Assembly (NCBI RefSeq): GCF_021412585.1
Contig: NZ_JAKCMI010000044.1
Span: 186,001-250,000, forward strand
Direction of reading: 5' to 3'
Length of the DNA stretch: 64,000 nucleotides
From: Halomonas alkalisoli
GTDB lineage: Bacteria > Pseudomonadota > Gammaproteobacteria > Pseudomonadales > Halomonadaceae
Positions 26,845-38,381 of this stretch are shown piece after piece. The notes under the pieces are model-generated. The model was not told the DNA's origin. It worked only from the letters and a program-made list of their open reading frames with translations, and searched no databases. The position numbers were made by a program, and so were the translations under genes. Within the stretch, counting starts at the first letter, position 1. Each line of letters opens with the position of its first letter.

Positions 26845-26878
26845 TTCTTATCAATATGGTTGATGCTATGCATAAGAA
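26845..26878. promoter_or_regulatory. Inverted repeats in the lysR/DUF1127 divergent promoter region
   Basis: TTCTTAT (26845-26851) and ATAAGAA (26872-26878) are a perfect inverted repeat with a 20-base spacer. Inside, ATCAA-TATGG-TTGAT (26850-26864) is a second perfect inverted repeat that fits the T-N11-A form of LysR boxes. The site is 47 bases from the lysR start and 77 from the opposite gene. Confidence 0.5.
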
Positions 26879-26955
26879 GTATTCGTTGGATTGATTTTAG
26901 CCGCTCCTCGACACTTCCTCCACACCCGGGCTTCACATACCAGGAGGAAGTCGTC

Positions 26956-27234
26956 ATGACCAAGGAGTCGACCTGCCCTGCGCCTCTCCCAGGCAGCGCC
27001 TGCGACCACCGTCCGGTCGAGCATGCCCTCGCCACGACGCGGCAACGGCTGCGGTTTATCGTACGGCTGTGGCACTGGGCGCGCCGCATGGACCGGCTCG
27101 CCCAGCTTCGTCGTGAGCGCATACAGCTGCTCGAGCTCAGCGATCATCAACTTCGCGACATCGGCCTGACCCGAGATCAGGCTCTGCGTGAAGGACGCCG
27201 TCGCTATTGGGACGATATCGGCTGGTGGCGCTGA
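26956..27234 (+). CDS. DUF1127 domain small protein
   Basis: The 92-residue product ends in a DUF1127 domain (about residues 47-82: LRRERIQLLELSDHQLRDIG then TRDQALREG), an arginine-rich helical unit found in small regulatory proteins, some with RNA-binding roles. The N-terminal half contains two cysteines but no clear domain. AGGAGGAAG is an excellent ribosome site before the ATG at 26956. Function is not known. Confidence 0.85.
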   Translation: MTKESTCPAPLPGSACDHRPVEHALATTRQRLRFIVRLWHWARRMDRLAQLRRERIQLLELSDHQLRDIGLTRDQALREGRRRYWDDIGWWR

Positions 27235-27308
27235 CGTTGGCTGCGGCGAGCGCGTGGCGTTTATGGTAACTTGGCGCGATCTTTTGCTGTTGCTACATCA
27301 AGGATGTC

Positions 27309-29681
<2,373 letters not shown>

Positions 29682-29804
29682 ACCCTGCACCCCTGACGCC
29701 ATACTCTCATCTACAGCTGTCAGCCCATTGTCGGCCGCTCTCGGCGGCCGGTACGCTTCGACCGGGGAACCTGCATCAGGCTTCCGAGACATGGGGTCAA
29801 TGCC

Positions 29805-31427
29805 TTGTCTGATTCATATACTGCCACCGTTTCACACCTTTCCGCTCTCGCCGCACAGGGGCGCTTCGGCCGCCTGCTGCGGGGCATCGAGAAGGAGGGG
29901 CTGCGTGTCGATGCCCAGGGGCGAATCGCCGACACACCGCACCCCCGGGCGCTGGGCTCCAAGTTGACCCACCCCTATATCACCACCGACTACTCCGAAG
30001 CGCTGCTGGAGTACATTACCCCGGTGTACTGCCGCCCGGGCGATGCCATGGCCTTCCTGGCCGACCTGCATCGCTTCAGCTATCGCCGCCTGGGCGATGA
30101 GCTGATCTGGCCGGCCAGCATGCCGTCGCGCCTCGATGGCAACGACAGCGTGACCATCGCCGATTACGGCAGCTCCAATGTGGGCACCATGAAGCACGTC
30201 TACCGCAAGGGGCTGGACGTGCGCTATGGCCGGATCATGCAGGCTATCGCCGGCATTCATTACAATGTGTCGTTGCCCAACGAGCTGTGGGAGGTGCTGC
30301 GGGAGCGGGATGGCGCAGCCGACATCCCCATGAACGACTATCGTTCCAGCCGCTATTTCGGCCTGATTCGCAATTTCCGTCGTCACAGCTGGCTGCTGCT
30401 CTACCTGTTCGGTGCCTCGCCGGCACTGGATCGCAGCTTCCTCCCCGACGGCAGGATTCCCGACAAGCTGCAGGCACATGGTCGCGACACCCTGATCTCG
30501 CCCCATGCCACCAGCCTGCGCATGTCGGACCTGGGCTACCAGAACAAGGTGCAGGCGCAGCTGAAGATCTGCTTCAACTCGCTGTCCAACTATGTCGGCA
30601 CCCTGCGCCACGCCATTTCCACGCCCTGGCCCGCCTATGCGGCCATGGGCGTAGAGGAAAACGGCAACTGGCAACAGCTCAATGCCAATATCCTGCAGAT
30701 CGAGAACGAGTACTACAGCGACATCCGCCCCAAGCGGGTGACCCGCCAGAACGAGACCCCCAGCCAGGCCCTGGAGGCTCGCGGCGTGGAGTACATCGAG
30801 GTGCGCTGTCTCGATCTCGACCCTTCGCTTGCCCTGGGCATCGACGAGCCCCGCCTGCGTTTCCTCGACACCTTCCTGATGTGGTGCCTGCTCTCCGAGA
30901 GTCCCTGGATTCCCGACGAGGAGTGCGACCGTCTCGACGACAACCGCCAGCGTGTGGTGGAGCGTGGGCGCGACCCCGAGCTGCGCCTGGAGCACGGTGG
31001 CCAGCTTCGCTCGGTGGCCGACTGGGGCGGGGAGATCTGCGCGGAGATGGAGCAGGTGGCCGAGCTGCTCGACCAGCTCGAGGAGGGCTCGCCGCACCGC
31101 GACGCCCTGGCAGCACAGCTGCCGAGCCTCTCCGACCCCTCGCTGACGCCCTCCGGCAAGCTGTTGAGCCGGCTCGAGGAGAGCGGCGAGGAGTTCATCG
31201 ATCATGTTCTCGCCATGGCCCAGGAGCAGGCCGCACAGCTACGGGCCGAGCCCATGGACCCGGCCCGCGAGGCGCTGTTCGATCAGCTGGTGGAGACTTC
31301 CCATCAACAGCAGGGCGAGATCGAAGCCGCCGATGTCGATGACTTCGATGCGTTTCTCAGCCGCTACTTCGATAGTGCCCGTGAGCCGCGCGCCGCCGTG
31401 GCGGAAAGCCGGGGAGAAACCTCATGA
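29805..31427 (+). CDS. gshA: Glutamate-cysteine ligase
   Basis: GshA makes gamma-glutamylcysteine, the first step of glutathione synthesis. The 540-residue protein has the family features GIEKEGLRVD (ATP/Glu site), THPYITTDYSEALLEYITP and the IHYNVSLP segment. It appears to start at TTG (29805); no in-frame ATG gives a conserved N-terminus. The stop overlaps dsbB by four bases (ATGA), coupling glutathione synthesis to disulfide formation genes. Confidence 0.93.
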   Translation: MSDSYTATVSHLSALAAQGRFGRLLRGIEKEGLRVDAQGRIADTPHPRALGSKLTHPYITTDYSEALLEYITPVYCRPGDAMAFLADLHRFSYRRLGDELIWPASMPSRLDGNDSVTIADYGSSNVGTMKHVYRKGLDVRYGRIMQAIAGIHYNVSLPNELWEVLRERDGAADIPMNDYRSSRYFGLIRNFRRHSWLLLYLFGASPALDRSFLPDGRIPDKLQAHGRDTLISPHATSLRMSDLGYQNKVQAQLKICFNSLSNYVGTLRHAISTPWPAYAAMGVEENGNWQQLNANILQIENEYYSDIRPKRVTRQNETPSQALEARGVEYIEVRCLDLDPSLALGIDEPRLRFLDTFLMWCLLSESPWIPDEECDRLDDNRQRVVERGRDPELRLEHGGQLRSVADWGGEICAEMEQVAELLDQLEEGSPHRDALAAQLPSLSDPSLTPSGKLLSRLEESGEEFIDHVLAMAQEQAAQLRAEPMDPAREALFDQLVETSHQQQGEIEAADVDDFDAFLSRYFDSAREPRAAVAESRGETS

Positions 31428-31954
31428 CCGCGACGCTGCAACGCCTGAGCGTGCGCCACTGGAGCCTGGCCGGCCTGGCCTTCTGCACCCTGATGATGCT
31501 GGTGGCGCTGGGGCTCGAGCATATCGCCGGCCTGGAGCCCTGTCCGCTCTGTATCTTCCAGCGTGTGGCGGTGCTGGCGGCGGCGGCGGTATTCCTCGTT
31601 GCTGCCATTCACAACCCGCGTGGGCGGGTGGGCGCCGTCGTCTATAGCGGGCTGTCGCTGGCCGCGGTGATCGGCGGCATCGCGGTGGCCTGGCGCCATC
31701 TCTGGCTGCAGTCGCTGCCGCCGGACCAGGTGCCGAGTTGCGGCCCCGGACTCGACTACATGATGGATGTCCTGCCGCTGCGCGATGTGATGGCGATGGT
31801 GTTCTCGGGCTCCGGCGAATGCGCCGAGATCGACTTCCTGCTCATGGGTATCTCGCTGCCCGGCTGGACCCTGATCGGTTTCCTGGTGCTGGCGCTGGCC
31901 CCATTGGGCATGGTGCTGTCGGCCTTCCGGGAGCGGCACGCCGCCCTGGCATGA
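31424..31954 (+). CDS. dsbB: Disulfide bond formation protein DsbB
   Basis: DsbB reoxidises DsbA and passes electrons to quinone in the inner membrane. The 176-residue protein has four hydrophobic segments and both cysteine pairs: C40-P-L-C43 in the first periplasmic loop and C106 and C133 in the second. No dsbA is nearby. Confidence 0.95.
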   Translation: MTATLQRLSVRHWSLAGLAFCTLMMLVALGLEHIAGLEPCPLCIFQRVAVLAAAAVFLVAAIHNPRGRVGAVVYSGLSLAAVIGGIAVAWRHLWLQSLPPDQVPSCGPGLDYMMDVLPLRDVMAMVFSGSGECAEIDFLLMGISLPGWTLIGFLVLALAPLGMVLSAFRERHAALA

Positions 31955-31995
31955 AGCAGATCCACCAATAACAATGATGATCACAGGAGCCGTAC

Positions 31996-32868
31996 ATGCT
32001 CTATCGGGAGTTTTCCACCCAGGAGGAGATCGACCGCGAGTATGACCCCTCGCGGGGCCGTGACCCGCTGGCGATGCCGACGCTGCTGGAAGCGTGGCGC
32101 GAGAGAAGCGAGGCCTCCCGTGCGCGCTACCGAGTGACACAGGACGTGGCCTTCGGCCCGACCCTTGCCGAGTGCATGGATATCTTCCATGCCCATGGCA
32201 ATTTTCAGGCGGACAGCCCCCCACCGGTGCACCTCTTCATTCACGGTGGCTACTGGCGCTCGCTGAGCCACAAGGAGTTCGGCTTTATCGTCGACGGCCT
32301 GGTGGAGGCCGGCATCACCGTGGCGGTGGTCAACTATGCGCTCTGTCCCGCCGTGCCGTTCAGCGAACTGGTGCGCCAGAGCCGGGCGGCGGTGGCCTGG
32401 ATGTATCGTCACGGCGAATCGCTGGGCGTCGACCCCCACCGGCTGAGCGTTTCCGGCCACTCCGCCGGCGGTCATCTCTGCGCCATGCTGCTGGCCACCG
32501 ACTGGGAGGGTGACTACGGCCTGCCCAACGACCTGATCCGTGGCGTGCTGGCGATCAGCGGTCTCTATGACCTGCGCCCCTTCCCCTGGTCATGGCTGCA
32601 GCCCAAGCTCCAGCTCACCGGACGCGACGTCGCCGACTATAGCCCGCTGTTCCAGCCCTGCCGGGTGCCGGCCAGGGTCTCCCTGGTGGCTGGTGGCAAG
32701 GAGTCCGGCGAGTTCGAGCGGCAGATGCTGGCCCATGCCGAGCATCTGCGTGGCCAGGGCATCGAAGTGAGTGCCGATGCTCTGGGAGCCGACGACCACT
32801 TCTCCATTCTCGATCACTACCGCCCCGGTGGGCGCTTCGTCGAGTGGATCCGCGGCTGTCATCACTGA
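31996..32868 (+). CDS. Alpha/beta hydrolase, kynurenine-formamidase-like
   Basis: The 290-residue protein has the oxyanion motif HGGYWRS (about residue 83), the nucleophile S156 in GHSAGG, and a late DDHFSILD with the catalytic histidine. This layout matches the arylformamidase (AFMID) group that hydrolyses N-formylkynurenine to kynurenine. Its last seven bases overlap the RidA gene tail-to-tail. In this position, next to an anthranilate pathway, a kynurenine-to-anthranilate link is plausible but unproved, as no kynureninase is in the window. Confidence 0.75.
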   Translation: MLYREFSTQEEIDREYDPSRGRDPLAMPTLLEAWRERSEASRARYRVTQDVAFGPTLAECMDIFHAHGNFQADSPPPVHLFIHGGYWRSLSHKEFGFIVDGLVEAGITVAVVNYALCPAVPFSELVRQSRAAVAWMYRHGESLGVDPHRLSVSGHSAGGHLCAMLLATDWEGDYGLPNDLIRGVLAISGLYDLRPFPWSWLQPKLQLTGRDVADYSPLFQPCRVPARVSLVAGGKESGEFERQMLAHAEHLRGQGIEVSADALGADDHFSILDHYRPGGRFVEWIRGCHH

Positions 32869-33278
32869 TTTTCGGGCAGCACCGCGGTCGCTTCGATCTC
32901 GACCCTGGCGCGGTCCTCGATCAGGTCGGCGACCTGAACCATGGTCATGGCGGGGAAGTGCTTGCCCATGACTTCACGGTAGGCCGCACCCACCTCCTTG
33001 AGCCTGGCCAGGTACTCCCGCTTGTCGGTAACGTACCAGGTGAGACGTACCACATGCTGCGGGCCGGCTCCCGCCTCCTGCAGTACGCTGACGATATTGG
33101 CCAATGCCTGGTGGATCTGGTCAACGAAGTCGTCGCTCTCGAAGACCTGGTCGCCGTTCCATCCGATCTGGCCACCGACGAAGATGGTGCGGCCGGTCGC
33201 CACGATGCCGTTGGCATAGCCCACGGCGGCCTTCCAGTTCGTCGGGTGTAGCTGCTGGTGTACGGGGGCATCATTCAT
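32862..33278 (-). CDS. RidA/YjgF-family enamine/imine deaminase
   Basis: The 138-residue product is a RidA-family protein: GQIGWNGDQVF, the SVLQEAGAGPQHVVRLTWYVTD region (including the arginine of the active site) and the C-terminal RVEIEATAVLP with the conserved glutamate. Such enzymes hydrolyse enamines and imines, releasing ammonia. Last in a thirteen-gene operon for 2-aminobenzoyl-CoA degradation, it could act on the amino-cyclohexene-type intermediate of that route. The start at 33278 follows AAGGA; eight bases overlap the thioesterase gene. Confidence 0.88.
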   Translation of the reverse strand: MNDAPVHQQLHPTNWKAAVGYANGIVATGRTIFVGGQIGWNGDQVFESDDFVDQIHQALANIVSVLQEAGAGPQHVVRLTWYVTDKREYLARLKEVGAAYREVMGKHFPAMTMVQVADLIEDRARVEIEATAVLPENQ

Positions 33279-33696
33279 CGGATAATCCTTCTGGGCAGTC
33301 GATGACAAAGTGGCGACGCATGGCGTCTGGCCAGGGCAGGGGGCGGCCACTGTCCAGGTCGACGAGGACCAGGGTGGAGTCGCAGGTGAGTCGTGGCTGG
33401 TCGCCGCAGCGGGCCGTCATGCGCAGTGCCAGGCTGGTGCGGCCGACACGGCGCACGGTCAGCTCGAAGCGGAGGGTCTCGCCCAGCCGGCTGGGGGCGT
33501 GGAAGTCCGTGGCGAGGCTGGCGGTGGGCACGCCGGTACGGGATGTGACGTGGAGTTCGTTGAAGTCGTGTCCGACCACCTCGGCGAACCAGTCCTCGAC
33601 CACGGAATTGAGCAATTCGAAATAGCGCGGGTAGAAGACGATACCCGCCGGATCGCAGTGCTGGAAACGCACCTTGCGCAGGGTGGTGAATGGCAT
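33271..33696 (-). CDS. 4HBT-family acyl-CoA thioesterase
   Basis: The 141-residue hot-dog-fold protein has the 4-hydroxybenzoyl-CoA thioesterase signature (QHCDPAGIVFYPRYFELL, with the catalytic Asp) near the N-terminus. It cleaves aryl- or acyl-CoA thioesters. In this operon it may release CoA from dead-end products of the 2-aminobenzoyl-CoA route. It lies 12 bases after livF. Confidence 0.88.
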   Translation of the reverse strand: MPFTTLRKVRFQHCDPAGIVFYPRYFELLNSVVEDWFAEVVGHDFNELHVTSRTGVPTASLATDFHAPSRLGETLRFELTVRRVGRTSLALRMTARCGDQPRLTCDSTLVLVDLDSGRPLPWPDAMRRHFVIDCPEGLSDE

Positions 33697-33708
33697 CGGC
33701 TCGTCTCC

Positions 33709-34389
<681 letters not shown>

Positions 34390-34390
34390 C

Positions 34391-35134
34391 TCAGTCTCCC
34401 AGGTAGGCTTCGCGCACGTCGGGGTTGCGGCGGATCTCGGCGCTGTTGCCCTGGGCGATCACGCTGCCGGCGACCAGTACCGAAATACGGTCGGCGAGCC
34501 GGAACACCGCGTCCATGTCGTGCTCGATCAGCAGGATCGGTACCTCCTGCTTGAGCGCCTCCAGGAGGTTTGTCAGATGCGCGGTGCCTTCCGGCCCCAG
34601 GCCGGCCATGGGCTCGTCGAGCAGCAGGGCGCGGGGCTTGAGCGCCAGGGCACAGGCGACTTCCACCTGGCGGCGCTCGCCGTGGGAGAGTTCGGAGACC
34701 GGCGTGTCGGCGCGATGGCCGAGCTGCATGCGCTCCAGGGCCTCCCGTGCCGGTGCCAGCAGGCTTTCGTCCCGGTGCACCGGTTTCCAGAAGCGGAAGC
34801 TGTGGCCCTGCAGCGCCTGGACCGCGATCATCACGTTGCGCAGCACCGACAGAGGTTCGGCCAGGGACGAGACCTGGAAGCTGCGGCCCAGGCCCAGGCG
34901 AGCCCGCTGGGCGACGCTCAGCGCGGTGATCTCCTGGCCCGCCAGATGGACGCTGCCGGCATCGGGTTTCAGGTTGCCGGCAATCTGGCCGATCAGGGTC
35001 GACTTGCCGGCGCCGTTGGGGCCGATCAGCGCGTGGATCTCGCCCCGGTTCAGCTCCAGGGAGACGTCCCGGGTGGCCTGCAGTGCCCCGAAGCGCTTCT
35101 GCAGATGGTTGAGTGTCAGCACCACGTCAGACAT
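34391..35134 (-). CDS. livG: Branched-chain-type ABC transporter ATP-binding protein LivG
   Basis: The 247-residue ATPase shows Walker A (GPNGAGKST), the signature LSHGERRQVE and Walker B (ALLLDEPMAGL), followed by the LivG-type C-terminal extension (RRNPDVREAYLGD). The start overlaps livM by eight bases. Confidence 0.92.
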   Translation of the reverse strand: MSDVVLTLNHLQKRFGALQATRDVSLELNRGEIHALIGPNGAGKSTLIGQIAGNLKPDAGSVHLAGQEITALSVAQRARLGLGRSFQVSSLAEPLSVLRNVMIAVQALQGHSFRFWKPVHRDESLLAPAREALERMQLGHRADTPVSELSHGERRQVEVACALALKPRALLLDEPMAGLGPEGTAHLTNLLEALKQEVPILLIEHDMDAVFRLADRISVLVAGSVIAQGNSAEIRRNPDVREAYLGD

Positions 35135-36170
35135 GTCGCTCCCTCCCGGCCAGCCAGCCCATCACGCCGTGCTTGGCAAACAGCACGACCAGCAGCAGGA
35201 CCAGGCCGAGGAACAGCTTCCAGTACTCGGTCATGCCGCCCAGCAGGGTCTCCATCATCACGAACAGGATGGCGCCGGCCAGCGGACCATAGAGTCGGCC
35301 CACGCCGCCGAGTATCACGATCACCATCAGTTCGCCGGACATGTGCCAGCTCAACATGGTCGGGCTGATGAAGCCGTTGAGATCGGCATAGAGCGCGCCG
35401 GCAAGGCCGGTGATCATCGCCGATATGACGAAGGCCACCAGGCGAATGGGGTAGGGAGAGATGCCCGCGGTGGCCAGGCGGGTGTCGTTGAGGCGCGCCA
35501 TGGTCAGGGCGGCACCGAAGCGCGACTTCATCATCCGCGAGGTGATCGCCATGGCCAGCAGCAGGCCGGAGAAGGCGATCAGGAAGAAGGTCCACGGCTG
35601 GCCGGTATCGACCAGGGGCAGGGTATTGCGGACATAGATCGGCAGGCCGTCCTCGCCGCCGTAGGTGGGCCAGGAGTTGGCGAAGTAGTACATCATCTGG
35701 GCGAAGGCGAGGGTGATCATGATGAAGTAGACCCCCGTGGTGCGCAACGAGATCGCCCCGATGGCCAGTGCCAGCAGGCCACACAGCAGGGCCGCGGCCA
35801 GCCAGATCACCAGCATGCTGTCGCTGCCCGGGATCGCCATGGGCCAGCTCATCACCGGGCTGAAGTCGAAGGCGTGGTAGGCGCTGATGCCGGCGATGTA
35901 GCCCCCCAGGCCGAAGTAGGCGGCGTGGCCGAAGCTCACCATGCCACCGTAGCCGATGGCCAGGTTCAGCCCCACGGCGGCCATGGCGATCAAGGTGATC
36001 CGCGAGGCCAGGTTGACGTAGTAGATGTGGCCCAGCAGGTGGGCCGCCAGCGGTGCCAGGAACAGCAGGGCCAGCAGCCCTATCTGTACCAGCCCCTTGC
36101 GGTCGAACCACTCGCTCGACAGTGCCGGCAGGCCGGGCAGGGCAGTGGTTTCACTCTTGAGTTTATCCAT
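35127..36170 (-). CDS. livM: Branched-chain-type ABC transporter permease LivM
   Basis: The product of about 347 residues has eight or more hydrophobic segments and the LivM motif GYGGMVSFGHAAYFGLGGY. The ATG at 36170 overlaps the livH stop by eight bases; a TTG at 36179 would add three residues. LivM and LivH together form the membrane channel. Confidence 0.92.
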   Translation of the reverse strand: MDKLKSETTALPGLPALSSEWFDRKGLVQIGLLALLFLAPLAAHLLGHIYYVNLASRITLIAMAAVGLNLAIGYGGMVSFGHAAYFGLGGYIAGISAYHAFDFSPVMSWPMAIPGSDSMLVIWLAAALLCGLLALAIGAISLRTTGVYFIMITLAFAQMMYYFANSWPTYGGEDGLPIYVRNTLPLVDTGQPWTFFLIAFSGLLLAMAITSRMMKSRFGAALTMARLNDTRLATAGISPYPIRLVAFVISAMITGLAGALYADLNGFISPTMLSWHMSGELMVIVILGGVGRLYGPLAGAILFVMMETLLGGMTEYWKLFLGLVLLLVVLFAKHGVMGWLAGRERHV

Positions 36171-37092
36171 GGGCGGCAAACAACCCCTTCGGCTTGAACG
36201 CGAGAATGAGGGCCATGAGGATGTAGACCAGCATGGCGGCCACGGCGGAGCCTACCCCAGCGGCTTCGGCCGGGCTCATGAAGTTGCGGAAGAAGCCCGG
36301 CAGGAAGACGCGCCCCATGGTATCCACCACCCCGACCAGGATGGCGCCGAACAGGGCGCCCTTGATCGAGCCGATGCCACCGATGACGATCACCACGAAG
36401 GCCAGTATCAGCACCGGCTCGCCCATCCCCACCTGGACCGACTGCAAGGCGCCGACCATGGCGCCGGCCAGGCCGGCCAGCGCCGCACCCATGGCGAAGA
36501 TCAGGGTGTAGAGCCGCGCGATATTGACGCCCAGCGCGCCGATCATCTCGCGGTCGCTCTCGCCGGCGCGGATACGCATCCCCAGGCGAGTGCGTGAAAT
36601 CAACAGGTAGAGCCCGATGGCCACCAGTACCCCCACGGCGATGATCACCAGCCGGTAGAGCGGGTAGCGGGCGCCCCCTGGCAGGGTGACGAAGCCGGTC
36701 AGCATCTCCGGCGGGCTGAGCCACAGCGGCGATGAGCCGAACAGCCAGCGGGTGCCCTCGGAGAAGACCAGGATCAGCGCGAAGGTGGCCAATACCTGGT
36801 CGAGGTGGGGGCGGTGATAGAGGCGGCGAATGACCAGCAGCTCCACGAGCGCGCCGACGGCGGCGGCGGCCACTATCCCGGCACTGAGTCCCACCAGGAA
36901 GGAGCCGGTGGCAGCGGTGACCGATGCCGTGGCATAGGCACCGACCATGTAGAAGGAGCCGTGGGCCAGGTTGATCAGGCCCATGACGCCGAACACCAGG
37001 GTCAGGCCGCTGGCCATGAGAAACAGCATGGTACCCAGCTGAAGGCCGTTGAGCAGCTGCTCGAGAAACAGGGTGGCGGTCACGTCATGCAT
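36163..37092 (-). CDS. livH: Branched-chain-type ABC transporter permease LivH
   Basis: The 309-residue protein has about eight membrane segments and the LivH signature GLINLAHGSFYMVGAYA near residue 38. The FVVIVIGGIGSIKGALFGA stretch near residue 245 is the loop that contacts the ATPase subunits. It lies 53 bases after the binding-protein gene. Confidence 0.92.
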   Translation of the reverse strand: MHDVTATLFLEQLLNGLQLGTMLFLMASGLTLVFGVMGLINLAHGSFYMVGAYATASVTAATGSFLVGLSAGIVAAAAVGALVELLVIRRLYHRPHLDQVLATFALILVFSEGTRWLFGSSPLWLSPPEMLTGFVTLPGGARYPLYRLVIIAVGVLVAIGLYLLISRTRLGMRIRAGESDREMIGALGVNIARLYTLIFAMGAALAGLAGAMVGALQSVQVGMGEPVLILAFVVIVIGGIGSIKGALFGAILVGVVDTMGRVFLPGFFRNFMSPAEAAGVGSAVAAMLVYILMALILAFKPKGLFAAHG

Positions 37093-37145
37093 CCCGTGTC
37101 AGAAGGTGACGGAAAGCCGGGCCGCGTGGGCCCGGCGCCTGTGGC

Positions 37146-38288
37146 TTACATCTGGCAGTCGACGGCGTAGACGTCCTGGATATCTTCGATGGCCAGGCCG
37201 ACGAGGCGGTTGGTGGGCTGGCCATTCTCGCCCTCGACCACTTCGCGCACGTAGATGTCCTGGATCGGGTGGTGGTTGTCGCCGAAGCGGAACTTGCCGC
37301 GCACCGAGTCGAAGTCTGCTTCACGCAGGGCCTCGCGGAAGGCATCCTGGTCGCTCGGGTGCGCCTTCTCGAGTGCGCTGAGGATCAGGTTGGCGCTGTC
37401 GAAGCCCTGGGAGGCGTAGAGCGTCGGGGTGCGCTCATAGGCTTCGCGGAAGCTGTCGACGAAGGCGCGGTTGGCATCGTTGTCCAGGTCATAGGCCCAC
37501 TGCGACGTGTTCATGGTGCCGATGGCGGCGCTGCCCACGGCCTGGATGATGATCTCGTCGAAAGAGAAGGCGGCACCGAACAGCGGCAGCTCGACGCCGG
37601 AGTTCTCGTACTGCTTCATGAACGAGATACCCATCCCGCCGGGCAGGAAGAAGAACAGGCTGTCGGCGTCGCTGGCGCGGATCTGGGCGATTTCGGCGGC
37701 GTAGTCGTTCTGGCCCATCTGGGTGTAGATCTCGTCGACCACCTCGCCCTCGTAGCGGTGCTTGAAGCCGGCCAGGGCATCGGTGCCGGCGGGGTAGTTG
37801 GGCGCCAGCAGGATCGGCCGCTCGAAGCCCTCTTCCCTCATGTAGGCGCCCATGGCCTCGTGCAGGTTGTCGTTCTGCCAGGCGACGTTGAAGTAGTTCT
37901 CGTGGCACTGGCGCCCGGCCAGGGCCGAGGGGCCCGCATTGGGCGAGATGTAGAAGGTGCCCTGGCGCACGGCGGCGGGTACCACCGCCATGGCCAGGTT
38001 GGACCAGATGATGCCGGTCAGGATGTCGACGTTGTCGCGCTGCATGAACTCGTCGGAGAGGCTTCTGGCCAGGTCGGGGCGGTTGGCATCGTCCTGGATC
38101 AGGACCTCGATGTCATCGCGACCCGACTGCTCGATGGCGAGCATGAAGCCGTCACGGACATCGACGCCCAGGTGGGAGCCGCCGCCGGACAGGGTGGTGA
38201 TCATGCCGATCTTGACGTCATCGGCCTGGGCCGCCGTCAGGGCGGAGGTCATCAGCAGGCCGAGGCCGAGGCTGGCAATTGTCTTCAT
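37146..38288 (-). CDS. ABC transporter substrate-binding protein (LivJ/LivK family)
   Basis: The 380-residue product begins with a signal peptide ending at AAQADD (about residue 22) and has a type I periplasmic-binding fold (VKIGMITTLSGGGSHLGVDVRDGF at the start of the mature protein). Its location between the aryl-CoA ligase and the LIV membrane genes suggests it captures an aromatic acid, probably 2-aminobenzoate, rather than an aliphatic amino acid. The start at 38288 puts the signal peptide at the N-terminus and follows AGAGGAAT. Confidence 0.88.
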   Translation of the reverse strand: MKTIASLGLGLLMTSALTAAQADDVKIGMITTLSGGGSHLGVDVRDGFMLAIEQSGRDDIEVLIQDDANRPDLARSLSDEFMQRDNVDILTGIIWSNLAMAVVPAAVRQGTFYISPNAGPSALAGRQCHENYFNVAWQNDNLHEAMGAYMREEGFERPILLAPNYPAGTDALAGFKHRYEGEVVDEIYTQMGQNDYAAEIAQIRASDADSLFFFLPGGMGISFMKQYENSGVELPLFGAAFSFDEIIIQAVGSAAIGTMNTSQWAYDLDNDANRAFVDSFREAYERTPTLYASQGFDSANLILSALEKAHPSDQDAFREALREADFDSVRGKFRFGDNHHPIQDIYVREVVEGENGQPTNRLVGLAIEDIQDVYAVDCQM

Positions 38289-38381
38289 GGGGATCATTCC
38301 TCTATGCGTCATTGCTTGTTGTTGGTTCACTGCGCTCTGATTCGCTGCGTCCTTCGTTGCTCATTGTCGTCGAGGCGCGGG

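Noticed and set aside
34425..36197. 590-residue frame across livG and livM on the plus strand
   Set aside because: It crosses two conserved genes on the other strand and has low-complexity composition.
37146..38288. Leucine/isoleucine/valine specificity for the LIV-type importer
   Set aside because: The operon context is aromatic degradation; family membership alone does not set the substrate.
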